Position numbers and translations under genes: made by a program
Shown here: piece by piece, positions 1-5,318 of the stretch
Layout of the letters: each line of letters starts with the position of its first letter
How positions within the stretch are numbered: the first letter of the stretch is position 1
From: Xanthobacteraceae bacterium
GTDB lineage: Bacteria; Pseudomonadota; Alphaproteobacteria; Rhizobiales; Xanthobacteraceae
Length of the DNA stretch: 6,602 bases
Direction: 5' to 3'
Assembly (NCBI GenBank): GCA_030043175.1
Contig: JASHYD010001197.1
Coordinates: 1-6,602 of the forward strand
Notes under the pieces: model-generated
Database searches by the model: none
What the model was told of the DNA's origin: nothing
The model's input: only the letters and a program-made list of their open reading frames with translations

Positions 1-969
1 GATATCGAGAGGATCGGCATCATAGCCGACCTCAAGTTCTTCGGTCGCGCTGCCGGAGTCGGGATTGGTGACCGAGAGCACCAGGCGCCCGGCCGAAAGC
101 GCGAGCTTGACGGCGCGGCCGCGCTCGTTCGAGACCGTTGACACCCGATCGACCGCCTGCTCGAAATCCCTCTTGTCGACCTCAAGCAGCTTGTCGTTGC
201 CGAGCGGAATCACCCGGGTATAGTCCGGAAACGTACCGTCGATCAGCTTTGAGGTCAGGACGACGCCGTCCAGCGTGAGACGGATTTTCGATTGCGATAA
301 TTCAATCACAATTTCGCCTGTGGTGTTGTCGATCAGCCGCTGCACTTCACCCACCGTCTTGCGCGGAACGATGATGCTTGGCATGCCCTCGGCGCCAGGT
401 GGCGCCGCAAGCTCGACTTGGGCCAGCCGATGGCCGTCGGTCGCAACCGCGCGCAACATCAAGTGGTTGCCTGCGCTAACCGCATGAAGATAGATGCCGT
501 TGAGATAATACCTGGTCTCTTCGGTGGAAATTGCAAACTGGGTTTTGTCGATCAACCGCTTAAGCTCGGCAGCGCCAAGCGTGAATTTGTGGGTGAGTTC
601 GCCTGCCGCAAGGTCCGGGAAATCACTCTCCGGCAACGCCTGCAGGGTGAACCGCGAGCGCCCGGCACGGATCGACATCATGGCACGGTCGCCAGACGAC
701 TCCAGCACGATCTGGGCGCCCTCCGGCAGCTTTCGGACGATCTCGTAGAACGTATGCGCCGGCACTGTGGTGGCGCCGCCGGGATTGACTTCCGCTGCCA
801 CGGTTTCGATGACTTCAAGGTCGAGATCGGTGGCCTTCAAGGAAAGCTCGGTGACGTTGGAGCGCAGCAGCACATTGGCGAGAATAGGAATCGTGTTGCG
901 ACGCTCGACCACGCGATGCACATGGGATAGCGACTTGAGCAAATCGGCGCGTTCGACCGTAACCTTCAT
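1..969 (-). CDS. dnaN: DNA polymerase III beta subunit (sliding clamp), C-terminus cut by window edge
   Basis: The clamp is a head-to-tail homodimer ring that encircles DNA and tethers DNA polymerase III and other partners during replication. The frame is open from the ATG at 969-967 to base 1 and gives 323 residues; the family is usually about 370, so roughly 50 C-terminal residues, including the end of the partner-binding pocket, lie outside the window. Family hallmarks are visible: ERRNTIPILANVLL near residues 22-35, the ALPESDFPDL segment near 111-120, ATDGHRLA near 176-183 (the pocket segment equivalent to E. coli T172-L177), and DGTFPDYTRVIP near 244-255. The start is well fixed, because an in-frame TAA stands at 984-982 with no other start codon between. 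The ribosome binding site is weak, only a GGGG run upstream. dnaA lies 351 bp upstream on the same strand, the classic dnaA-dnaN order. The identity is certain; only the missing end is open. Confidence 0.98.
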   Translation of the reverse strand, partial: MKVTVERADLLKSLSHVHRVVERRNTIPILANVLLRSNVTELSLKATDLDLEVIETVAAEVNPGGATTVPAHTFYEIVRKLPEGAQIVLESSGDRAMMSIRAGRSRFTLQALPESDFPDLAAGELTHKFTLGAAELKRLIDKTQFAISTEETRYYLNGIYLHAVSAGNHLMLRAVATDGHRLAQVELAAPPGAEGMPSIIVPRKTVGEVQRLIDNTTGEIVIELSQSKIRLTLDGVVLTSKLIDGTFPDYTRVIPLGNDKLLEVDKRDFEQAVDRVSTVSNERGRAVKLALSAGRLVLSVTNPDSGSATEELEVGYDADPLDI

Positions 970-1060
970 GCGGAACCCCGCTTACATGGCACATAGCTCC
1001 CGGGCGCCAAAGCGGTGCAGCCCTGTCGCCAGGACATCATATCGGAAACTGCCGTGCCAG

Positions 1061-1073
1061 TGTCGATTCGACA
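1061..1073. promoter_or_regulatory. 13-nt palindrome containing a GANTC methylation motif, upstream of dnaN
   Basis: The bases TGTCGA-T-TCGACA form a perfect inverted repeat around one central base, and the centre reads GATTC, a GANTC motif. In most Alphaproteobacteria GANTC is methylated by CcrM in a cell-cycle-dependent way. The site lies about 90 bp upstream of the dnaN start. It is the only GANTC I see in the spacer. The palindrome is directly visible; a regulatory role is inference. Confidence 0.45.
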
Positions 1074-1078
1074 AGTCA

Positions 1079-1106
1079 ATTAGTCCGAACTTTTATTGGG
1101 GGACAA
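1079..1106 (-). promoter_or_regulatory. weak candidate promoter for dnaN
   Basis: On the minus strand TTGTCC is followed after 16 bases by ACTAAT, a partial match (4 of 6 bases in each box) to the sigma70 -35/-10 elements. Transcription would begin near 1072, on the edge of the 13-nt palindrome at 1061-1073, which would then be well placed to act as an operator. The match is weak and the spacing is one base shorter than ideal, so this is only a candidate. Confidence 0.22.
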
Positions 1107-1161
1107 AACGACCGCAACGGATCGAGAAACGCAACCGGGCTCGGCGCACCAACCTAAGCCT

Positions 1162-1182
1162 CCCGGCACGCCTGGTGCCGGG
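1162..1182 (-). repeat. perfect 8-bp hairpin between dnaA and dnaN
   Basis: CCCGGCAC and GTGCCGGG pair perfectly around a 5-nt loop. The hairpin lies about 140 nt after the dnaA stop and about 190 nt before dnaN. It has no T tract on either side, so it is not a canonical intrinsic terminator. It could be a pause site, an mRNA-end-protecting hairpin or a protein site. Confidence 0.5.
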
Positions 1183-1320
1183 TCCGGTTGGCGCCTGCCA
1201 TCGCTCTGGCCGCGAGGCCTGGGGGCTCGCCGATGACCAATTTTAAGCCTGTTGCGCCGCAGACGGCGGCGGATTTGGCTGGGCTGATCCTCCATAAGGC
1301 AGGGGGGGCGAGGCCGGCAG

Positions 1321-2751
1321 TCATTCCTGCAATTGACCTTTCAGGACCTCGATTTCGGCAGCGAGGGTGTTGTCGACGCCTATCAGCGATTCGATCTTGC
1401 GCACCGCATGGAGCACCGTCGTATGGTCTCGCCCACCAAACCGGCGACCGATTTCAGGCAGCGAGCGCAGAGTGAGGGTCTTCGCCAGGTACATTGCTAT
1501 TTGACGCGGCCGCACCACATTCGCGGTGCGCCGCGACGACAAGAGGTCGCTGCGGCTGACATTGTAGTGGCGGGCGACAATGCGCTGAATCTCCTCGATC
1601 CGCACCCTCTTAAGCTCCATGGGGCGGATAAGATCGCGCAACTCGCGCTCGGCGAGTTCCATGGTGATAGGCTGGCCGGTCAGCTTGCTATGGGCCAGCA
1701 AACGGTTCAGCGCACCTTCAAGATCGCGGCCGTTATGTGTGACGGTGCGGGCGATGTAGCCGAGAACCTGCGGCGGCACGTCGAAGCCCGGATGATGCGT
1801 GCGCGCGGCCTGAACACGCGCCGACAAAATCTCAAGCCGCAATTCCTCGCCGAGCAGCCCGATCTCGACCGCCAAGCCGCCGGCGAGCCGCGAGCGAATG
1901 CGCTCATCGAGGCTTTCGAGCTCGGTGGGAGGCCGGTCCGCCGCAACCACGACCTGGCGGCCGCCGTCGATAAGCGAATTGAGCGTATGGGAGAATTCAG
2001 CCTGGCTGTTCTTGCCTTGAAGGAATTGCAAGTCGTCGACCACGAGAACGTCGATACCACGCAGCGCGTCCTTGAAGGCGAGTGCGGTCTGACTGCGCAA
2101 CGCGGAGGCAAAACCGTACATGAAGCGTTCGGCCGTGAGATAGAGCGCCTTGCGCTCGCCTAAACTGTTGGTCTTGAGCGCCACCGCCTGCAGCAGATGC
2201 GTTTTGCCCAGACCCACGCCGGAATGGATGTAGAGCGGATTAAACATCACTGGATCGCCGCGCCGTGCCGTCGCAACCTGCTTTGATGCCGCGTGAGCCA
2301 GCGTGTTGGACCGCCCGACCACAAATGATTCAAACGTCAGTCGGGAGTCGAGCGGCGAGCCGCCTCGTGCGTCCTGTGGAACGGGGCTGGGCGGAGAAAT
2401 GGATTTGATTTCCGGCCGAAAGTGGCTGGTCTCGCGCTTCTCCAAATGGGCGACCGCGGCCGGCGGCGCGACTGCGAAAGGCTGAGCGCTCCGGATTGCG
2501 GCGGAGCGTACCGAAAGGTCGATCCGCGTGACCGCCGGGCGTTCGGACTGCCAACAGGTGAGCAGTCGCTCCACATAGTGGGACTGAATCCAGCTCTTCA
2601 AGAATAAAGTCGGCACAGAAATACGCGCGGTATTGGCTTCAACGCTTTCGAGCTCCATGCGGGCGAACCAGCTGCTGTAGACAGCCTCCCCGACCTCAGC
2701 GCGAAGACGCCCTTTAACACGTGTCCAGCATTCATCAGAAATCTCGGACAT
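1321..2751 (-). CDS. dnaA: Chromosomal replication initiator protein DnaA
   Basis: DnaA is the AAA+ initiator that binds DnaA boxes as an ATP-bound oligomer, melts the origin and recruits the DnaB helicase. The 476-residue length is normal for the family. Domain I (about 1-85) carries [14 protein letters not shown] and [11 protein letters not shown]; domain II (about 90-135) is a proline/serine-rich linker. The AAA+ domain III (about 136-350) has Walker A GVGLGKTH at 178-185, Walker B VLVVDD at 235-240, sensor 1 around VVVAADRPP (267-275), the arginine-finger segment LDERIRSRL (281-289), and sensor 2 in [11 protein letters not shown] (341-351). Domain IV (about 380-476) ends with the DnaA signature [15 protein letters not shown] (439-453), preceded by the basic loop of the DNA-binding helix-turn-helix. 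The start is well fixed: an in-frame TAA at 2805-2803 has no other start codon after it. GGGAAG stands just upstream as a modest ribosome binding site. rpsT lies upstream and dnaN downstream. No defect is seen. Confidence 0.99.
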   Translation of the reverse strand: MSEISDECWTRVKGRLRAEVGEAVYSSWFARMELESVEANTARISVPTLFLKSWIQSHYVERLLTCWQSERPAVTRIDLSVRSAAIRSAQPFAVAPPAAVAHLEKRETSHFRPEIKSISPPSPVPQDARGGSPLDSRLTFESFVVGRSNTLAHAASKQVATARRGDPVMFNPLYIHSGVGLGKTHLLQAVALKTNSLGERKALYLTAERFMYGFASALRSQTALAFKDALRGIDVLVVDDLQFLQGKNSQAEFSHTLNSLIDGGRQVVVAADRPPTELESLDERIRSRLAGGLAVEIGLLGEELRLEILSARVQAARTHHPGFDVPPQVLGYIARTVTHNGRDLEGALNRLLAHSKLTGQPITMELAERELRDLIRPMELKRVRIEEIQRIVARHYNVSRSDLLSSRRTANVVRPRQIAMYLAKTLTLRSLPEIGRRFGGRDHTTVLHAVRKIESLIGVDNTLAAEIEVLKGQLQE

Positions 2752-2775
2752 TTCAACTTCCCGCAGGAATTCTCG

Positions 2776-2793
2776 GCGTCCGGTCGCGGACGC
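2776..2793 (-). promoter_or_regulatory. 7-bp GC-rich hairpin in the dnaA leader
   Basis: GCGTCCG and CGGACGC pair perfectly around a 4-nt loop. In the dnaA mRNA the hairpin would end 24 nt before the start codon and about 10 nt before the ribosome binding region. It could modulate ribosome access or mRNA stability. In Caulobacter the dnaA leader is known to control DnaA synthesis with nutrient state; whether this hairpin does something similar is inference. Confidence 0.45.
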
Positions 2794-2876
2794 GCCGATC
2801 GGTTAATCGCAGACGGCTCCGCACCTTCGAGGGCGCAAAGGAACGCCGCCGGTTTAAGGCGAGATACAACTCAGCC

Positions 2877-2881
2877 GATTC
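2877..2881. promoter_or_regulatory. single GANTC site upstream of dnaA
   Basis: GATTC lies about 125 bp upstream of the dnaA start and is the only GANTC seen in the whole 1.13-kb gap. In Caulobacter, CcrM methylation of GANTC in the dnaA promoter region affects dnaA transcription. The motif is short and could be chance, but the location matches that precedent. Confidence 0.4.
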
Positions 2882-3057
2882 GAACGGAGAGAACCGAGCT
2901 AGGACCGATAACTTCCGGCCCTCACGCCGCGGTCAGGCACAAGGAAGCGGGTCCTGAAGCACCGCTCGATATCGCAGTGCCCATGAGGGCGTGATCGGGC
3001 GTACGGACGCAACCACAGGTCGGATGGTATTCATGATGCCCCCTGTTCCCAGGTTCA

Positions 3058-3091
3058 TGCAACGCATGCGCAAAACGGCGCACGCATTGCA
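3058..3091 (-). repeat. 14-bp inverted repeat (possible RNA hairpin) upstream of dnaA
   Basis: Arms 3058-3071 and 3078-3091 pair over 14 positions around a 6-nt loop, with two imperfect positions. Read as plus-strand RNA those two are A-C mismatches; read as minus-strand RNA (the dnaA direction) both become G-U wobbles, giving an unbroken stem. It lies about 300 nt upstream of the dnaA start. It has no following T tract on the minus strand, so it is not an obvious terminator. It may be a structured leader, part of a small RNA, or a dyad bound by a protein. Confidence 0.55.
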
Positions 3092-3638
3092 CTGTGATTA
3101 TTTTCCGATGCCAAACCGCAATTCGCGACTAAGGCGAAAGGCCCAGCCTGCGCGCATTGGCGGTTTAGCCGCTCACACTCTCGGGGTTAAATTACGCATC
3201 CCAAGACGAAGCACGCTTGGAAATTCATACACTGCGAACGCCAACGTCATGCGTCACTGAATGCTGCCCTCAGCGCAGCGGTGAAAACATAGACCGTGCG
3301 CCCGCCGCTCGCAATTAGTCCGTCGAGCGACGCCAAATCGACCACATGCTGGCGGCTGCAATCGTTACCCCACGGGTCGCTGCCGCAATGCGGAGACCAT
3401 TGAATTGACGCGCAAAATTACATTTTTCCTGGATTGATATGAATGCCGGAAATGGCAAGTTGTGGGACCGGGGGTTTTTCGCCGACCGATCCGGCTGGAA
3501 CGCAATTCCAAACCCCAGCCTCTCGCATAGGACTTAAAGCTTTGGCACTACGCGCGTTTTCATGCCCGGTTTAATCGGGTAACCCACGGATAGGTCAGGC
3601 AAAATCGGGCGCGAGTTGCAAAACCATGGCAAGCCCAA

Positions 3639-3657
3639 AATGCGCCCATAACGCATT
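3639..3657. repeat. 6-bp inverted repeat near the AT-rich patch
   Basis: AATGCG and CGCATT pair perfectly around a 7-nt loop; two more G-C pairs can form outside after a 2-nt bulge. It borders the AT-rich stretch 3661-3700. The role is unknown; chance cannot be excluded for a repeat this short. Confidence 0.3.
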
Positions 3658-3702
3658 GGTGACACTTTTATTAAGCTATTGTGCTATTTCAGCAACATTC
3701 TC

Positions 3703-3716
3703 GGTCAAATGTGACC
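3703..3716. repeat. short dyad GGTCA-N4-TGACC
   Basis: A perfect 5-bp dyad with a 4-base centre lies just after the AT-rich patch. The geometry fits a site for a dimeric helix-turn-helix regulator, but no specific regulator can be named and the repeat is short. Confidence 0.25.
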
Positions 3717-3750
3717 ACTATGTCGTGTAGAGCGAATTGGGAGTTGAAGA

Positions 3751-3778
3751 AAAAGCGAACGCCAAAGATCACGCTTTC
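3751..3778 (-). terminator. rpsT: possible intrinsic terminator of rpsT
   Basis: On the minus strand AAAGCG pairs with CGCTTT across a 14-nt loop, with one additional G-U pair, and the descending arm runs into a T-rich tail (TTTTTC). It lies about 105 nt beyond the rpsT stop codon. The stem is short and not GC-rich and the loop is long, so this is a weak call. Confidence 0.28.
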
Positions 3779-3806
3779 GCGATCCCGATTTGCCGTTTTG
3801 CGCGTT

Positions 3807-3854
3807 GGCCCTCGGTAAGCCTGGCGGGAGAATTTTTGCGAAAACCGGAGGGCC
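3807..3854 (-). repeat. long-loop inverted repeat in the rpsT 3' region
   Basis: GGCCCTC at 3807-3813 is the exact reverse complement of GAGGGCC at 3848-3854, and two further G-C pairs can form inside after a one-base bulge. On the rpsT transcript it would begin about 30 nt after the stop codon. There is no T tract. It may protect the mRNA 3' end or be fortuitous. Confidence 0.35.
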
Positions 3855-3883
3855 GATTTCTGCCCAGAACGAAAAATTCTGAA

Positions 3884-4150
3884 TTACTCGCCGAGATGAG
3901 CGATCCGGTGAGTTAATCGGGAAACCTTACGGCTAGCCGCTCTCTTGTGAATGACGCCGTTACGAGCCGCCCGCATAAGGGCGGGTTCGGCCGCCACGAG
4001 GGCCGCCTTCGCAGCAGGCTTATTGCCGGTCGCAATAGCGTCCTCGACCTTGCGCAGCGAACTGCGCATTCGCGAGCGGCGGGCTTTATTCACTTCCGTA
4101 CGCCGCGCGATCTTGCGCGTGGCCTTCTTGGCCGATTTGGTGTTGGCCAT
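3884..4150 (-). CDS. rpsT: 30S ribosomal protein S20
   Basis: S20 is a primary 16S rRNA-binding protein of the small ribosomal subunit and helps early 30S assembly. The 88-residue product is typical in length and strongly basic. It opens with [17 protein letters not shown], the standard S20 N-terminus, and ends with the conserved block around [18 protein letters not shown]. Although the frame is open upstream to 4270, the ATG at 4150 is chosen because it gives the conserved MANT start and because the upstream part would overlap the -35 and -10 boxes of the promoter. The ribosome binding site is not strong. rpsT directly upstream of dnaA is a common alphaproteobacterial order. The gene has its own promoter and a structured leader, so it need not depend on the metabolic genes upstream. 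In E. coli S20 represses translation of its own mRNA; whether that holds here is not visible. Confidence 0.98.
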   Translation of the reverse strand: MANTKSAKKATRKIARRTEVNKARRSRMRSSLRKVEDAIATGNKPAAKAALVAAEPALMRAARNGVIHKRAASRKVSRLTHRIAHLGE

Positions 4151-4212
4151 CGATGCGTCCGATTTCCGTCCGTAATTGCGATACGCGGCGTTATCGCCTG
4201 CGCAAAAAAAGC

Positions 4213-4230
4213 AGCGGCTCAATCGCCGCC
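4213..4230 (-). promoter_or_regulatory. rpsT: terminator-like hairpin in the rpsT leader (possible attenuator)
   Basis: On the minus strand GCGGC pairs with GCCGC around a 6-nt loop, extended by one G-U pair, and two bases later comes a run of seven T (4210-4204). This has the form of an intrinsic terminator, yet it lies between the predicted rpsT promoter and the gene. It could act as an attenuator, as a 5' structure protecting the mRNA, or as a terminator for read-through from the aldolase gene. It would begin only a few nucleotides after the predicted transcription start, early for a working terminator. Confidence 0.45.
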
Positions 4231-4241
4231 CGGGTGCAGCG

Positions 4242-4270
4242 CTTATAATGGGACAGCGAAGGGGCGTCAA
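4242..4270 (-). promoter_or_regulatory. rpsT: sigma70-type promoter of rpsT
   Basis: On the minus strand TTGACG (4270-4265) is followed by exactly 17 bases and then TATAAG (4247-4242), each box matching five of six consensus bases. The predicted start of transcription is near 4235, giving a leader of about 85 nt before the rpsT ATG. Just upstream of the -35 box, AGACGT occurs twice 15 bp apart (4275-4280 and 4290-4295), a possible regulator site. This is the best promoter seen in the window and fits the high expression expected of a ribosomal protein gene. Confidence 0.72.
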
Positions 4271-4307
4271 CGCCAGACGTAAATCTCGCAGACGTGCCTG
4301 CCCGCCG

Positions 4308-4321
4308 CTGCCCTTGGGCAG
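4308..4321. repeat. short perfect dyad between the aldolase gene and the rpsT promoter
   Basis: CTGCCC and GGGCAG flank two bases, giving a compact hairpin about 75 nt after the aldolase stop codon. No T tract follows on the minus strand, so it is at best a weak or Rho-assisted terminator of the malic enzyme-aldolase operon. Confidence 0.25.
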
Positions 4322-4396
4322 GGCAAAGGCGTCACCTCACCCCCGGAAGCGGCAATTCAGCGCGGACCTCCCCCGAACGACGTGCCAAACAAACCT

Positions 4397-5293
4397 TCAC
4401 GCGACCCGTCTGGCCCGCGCCTGATCGTAGCCAGAGACAACGGCGGCGCGCTCGGCGGCGGACAGCGCGGCAAGCGGCGGCATCATCTGTGCCCAGGCGG
4501 GATCATCATGAATGTGAGCGAGAAGCGCCTTCACGCCCGGCACCAAGGCCCGGCCCTCGAACAGCTTGCGGATCGTCACCGCCGCCTCCAGGGCCGCGGC
4601 GTCGCCGCTATGATAGGCGCTCGCGCACAGGTCCGAGTTCACGTTGGCGGTGGCCGAGATGCACCCCGCGAACGCTCCGCTGCGGGCTTCCAGCAAAACG
4701 GCCTCCGTCGAAGGGAACACCCTGAAATTCGGGTCGATCGCGGCGGCCTCGCGCGCATAGGGCATGTCACCGGAGGAGTCCTTCAACCCCGAAATACGAT
4801 CGCCATGGGCTGCAAGCAGCTGGCGAATGAGCCTTGCAGGCCACGGCACACCGGACAATTGCGGGTAATGATAGAGATAAAGCGGAACCGGACGATCCGC
4901 CGTCGCCGCGACGACGGCCGTCACATAGGATGCTAACCCGTCATCGGTTACGCTCTTATAATAGAACGGCGGCAACAGCAGCGCGCCGCCAAATCCAAGT
5001 TCGGCGGCATGGCGGGTCAATGCCACGGCATCAGCGGTTGCGGCCGCCCCGCAGCCAACCATCATGCGCTCGAGCGGCAAACCCGAAGCCCGATAGGCGT
5101 TCATAACGGCTTGGCGCTGGGCGGCGGTAAAGGAGGTGGCCTCGCCGGTCGTGCCGAGCACGTTGAGCCCGTCGCAGCCATGGTCGAGAAGGAAACGGGC
5201 AAGGGCGACCGAACGCCGGCAATCTGGCTCGCCAACGCCGTCGCAGGCGGTCGCCACCGCTGCAATCACGCCGCCCAGCTCGGGTTTCTTCAT
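4397..5293 (-). CDS. Dihydrodipicolinate synthase/N-acetylneuraminate lyase family protein
   Basis: This is a class I aldolase-type TIM barrel of 298 residues, the usual family length. Such enzymes form a Schiff base between a lysine and a 2-oxo acid (often pyruvate) and carry out aldol addition, cleavage or dehydration. Seen here are GTTGE (47-51), the tyrosine motif YHYP (141-144), and the Schiff-base lysine K171 in ISGLKDSSGD. True lysine-pathway DapA normally has YNVP followed by an arginine that holds the substrate carboxylate; here YHYP is followed by QLSGVPW with no arginine at that place. I therefore do not call it DapA; a sugar-acid, hydroxyproline-type or other oxo-acid substrate is possible. 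The ATG at 5293 is preferred because GGAG stands six bases before it and the family N-terminus starts there; an earlier start at 5389 would run into the malic enzyme gene. The 25-bp gap to that gene suggests co-transcription, plausibly linked through pyruvate. Confidence 0.88.
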   Translation of the reverse strand: MKKPELGGVIAAVATACDGVGEPDCRRSVALARFLLDHGCDGLNVLGTTGEATSFTAAQRQAVMNAYRASGLPLERMMVGCGAAATADAVALTRHAAELGFGGALLLPPFYYKSVTDDGLASYVTAVVAATADRPVPLYLYHYPQLSGVPWPARLIRQLLAAHGDRISGLKDSSGDMPYAREAAAIDPNFRVFPSTEAVLLEARSGAFAGCISATANVNSDLCASAYHSGDAAALEAAVTIRKLFEGRALVPGVKALLAHIHDDPAWAQMMPPLAALSAAERAAVVSGYDQARARRVA

Positions 5294-5318
5294 AGCGGTC
5301 TCCGCAATTTGGTCCGGA

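Larger units (their letters stand above)
970..1320. other. dnaA-dnaN intergenic spacer (351 bp)
   Basis: This stretch lies between the dnaA stop and the dnaN start. No convincing gene is seen: short open frames in it on both strands have arginine- and proline-rich compositions typical of chance frames in GC-rich DNA. It contains a perfect 8-bp hairpin (1162-1182), a 13-nt palindrome centred on a GANTC site (1061-1073), and a weak promoter-like pair upstream of dnaN. No intrinsic terminator with a T tract was seen after dnaA, so dnaA-dnaN co-transcription remains possible alongside an internal dnaN promoter. Confidence 0.7.
2752..3883. other. 1.13-kb non-coding gap between rpsT and dnaA
   Basis: No credible gene is seen here; the open frames on the plus strand (for example 2991-3260) resemble no family known to me. 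The stretch should hold the end of the rpsT transcript and the promoter and leader of dnaA. It contains several inverted repeats (2776-2793, 3058-3091, 3383-3393, 3639-3657, 3703-3716, 3751-3778, 3807-3854), one GANTC site near dnaA, and an AT-rich patch at 3661-3700 where 13 of 40 bases are G or C. I searched both strands by eye for consensus DnaA boxes (TTATNCACA) and found none; the nearest, around 3089-3097, has three mismatches. I also found no full TTAA-N7-TTAA CtrA site. Replication-origin function is therefore not shown. Confidence 0.7.

Noticed and set aside
418..930. 170-codon plus-strand frame opposite dnaN
   Set aside because: dnaN on the minus strand is unmistakable across the whole stretch; the antisense frame has no recognisable domain.
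1044..1059. Sigma54-like promoter TGGCACG-N4-TTTCC upstream of dnaN
   Set aside because: The -24 part fits well, but the essential GC of the -12 element is replaced by TC, and sigma54 control of dnaN would be unexpected.
1080..1295. 71-codon minus-strand frame between dnaA and dnaN
   Set aside because: It is arginine- and proline-rich and runs through the 8-bp hairpin at 1162-1182 with no recognisable motif. It is possible but unsupported.
1333..2163. 276-codon open frame on the plus strand inside dnaA
   Set aside because: It is antisense to the AAA+ and DNA-binding domains of a certain dnaA gene. Its translation resembles nothing known to me, and such shadow frames are common opposite GC-rich genes.
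3089..3097. Possible DnaA box ATAATCACA (minus strand)
   Set aside because: Three mismatches to TTATCCACA and no cluster of similar sites around it.
2991..3260. 89-codon plus-strand frame in the rpsT-dnaA gap
   Set aside because: There is no ribosome binding site or family resemblance, the composition is irregular, and it overlaps the 3058-3091 inverted repeat. I treat it as chance.
3568..3585. TTAA-type CtrA site around GGTTTAATCGGGTAACCC
   Set aside because: Only one TTAA half-site is present; the second half and the 7-base spacing do not fit.
4151..4270. N-terminal extension of S20 from an ATG at 4270
   Set aside because: It would overlap the -35 and -10 boxes and the leader hairpin, and S20 proteins start at the conserved MANT found at 4150.
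4382..4936. 184-codon plus-strand frame opposite the aldolase gene
   Set aside because: It is antisense to a clear family member and its translation is arginine- and glycine-rich without recognisable motifs.
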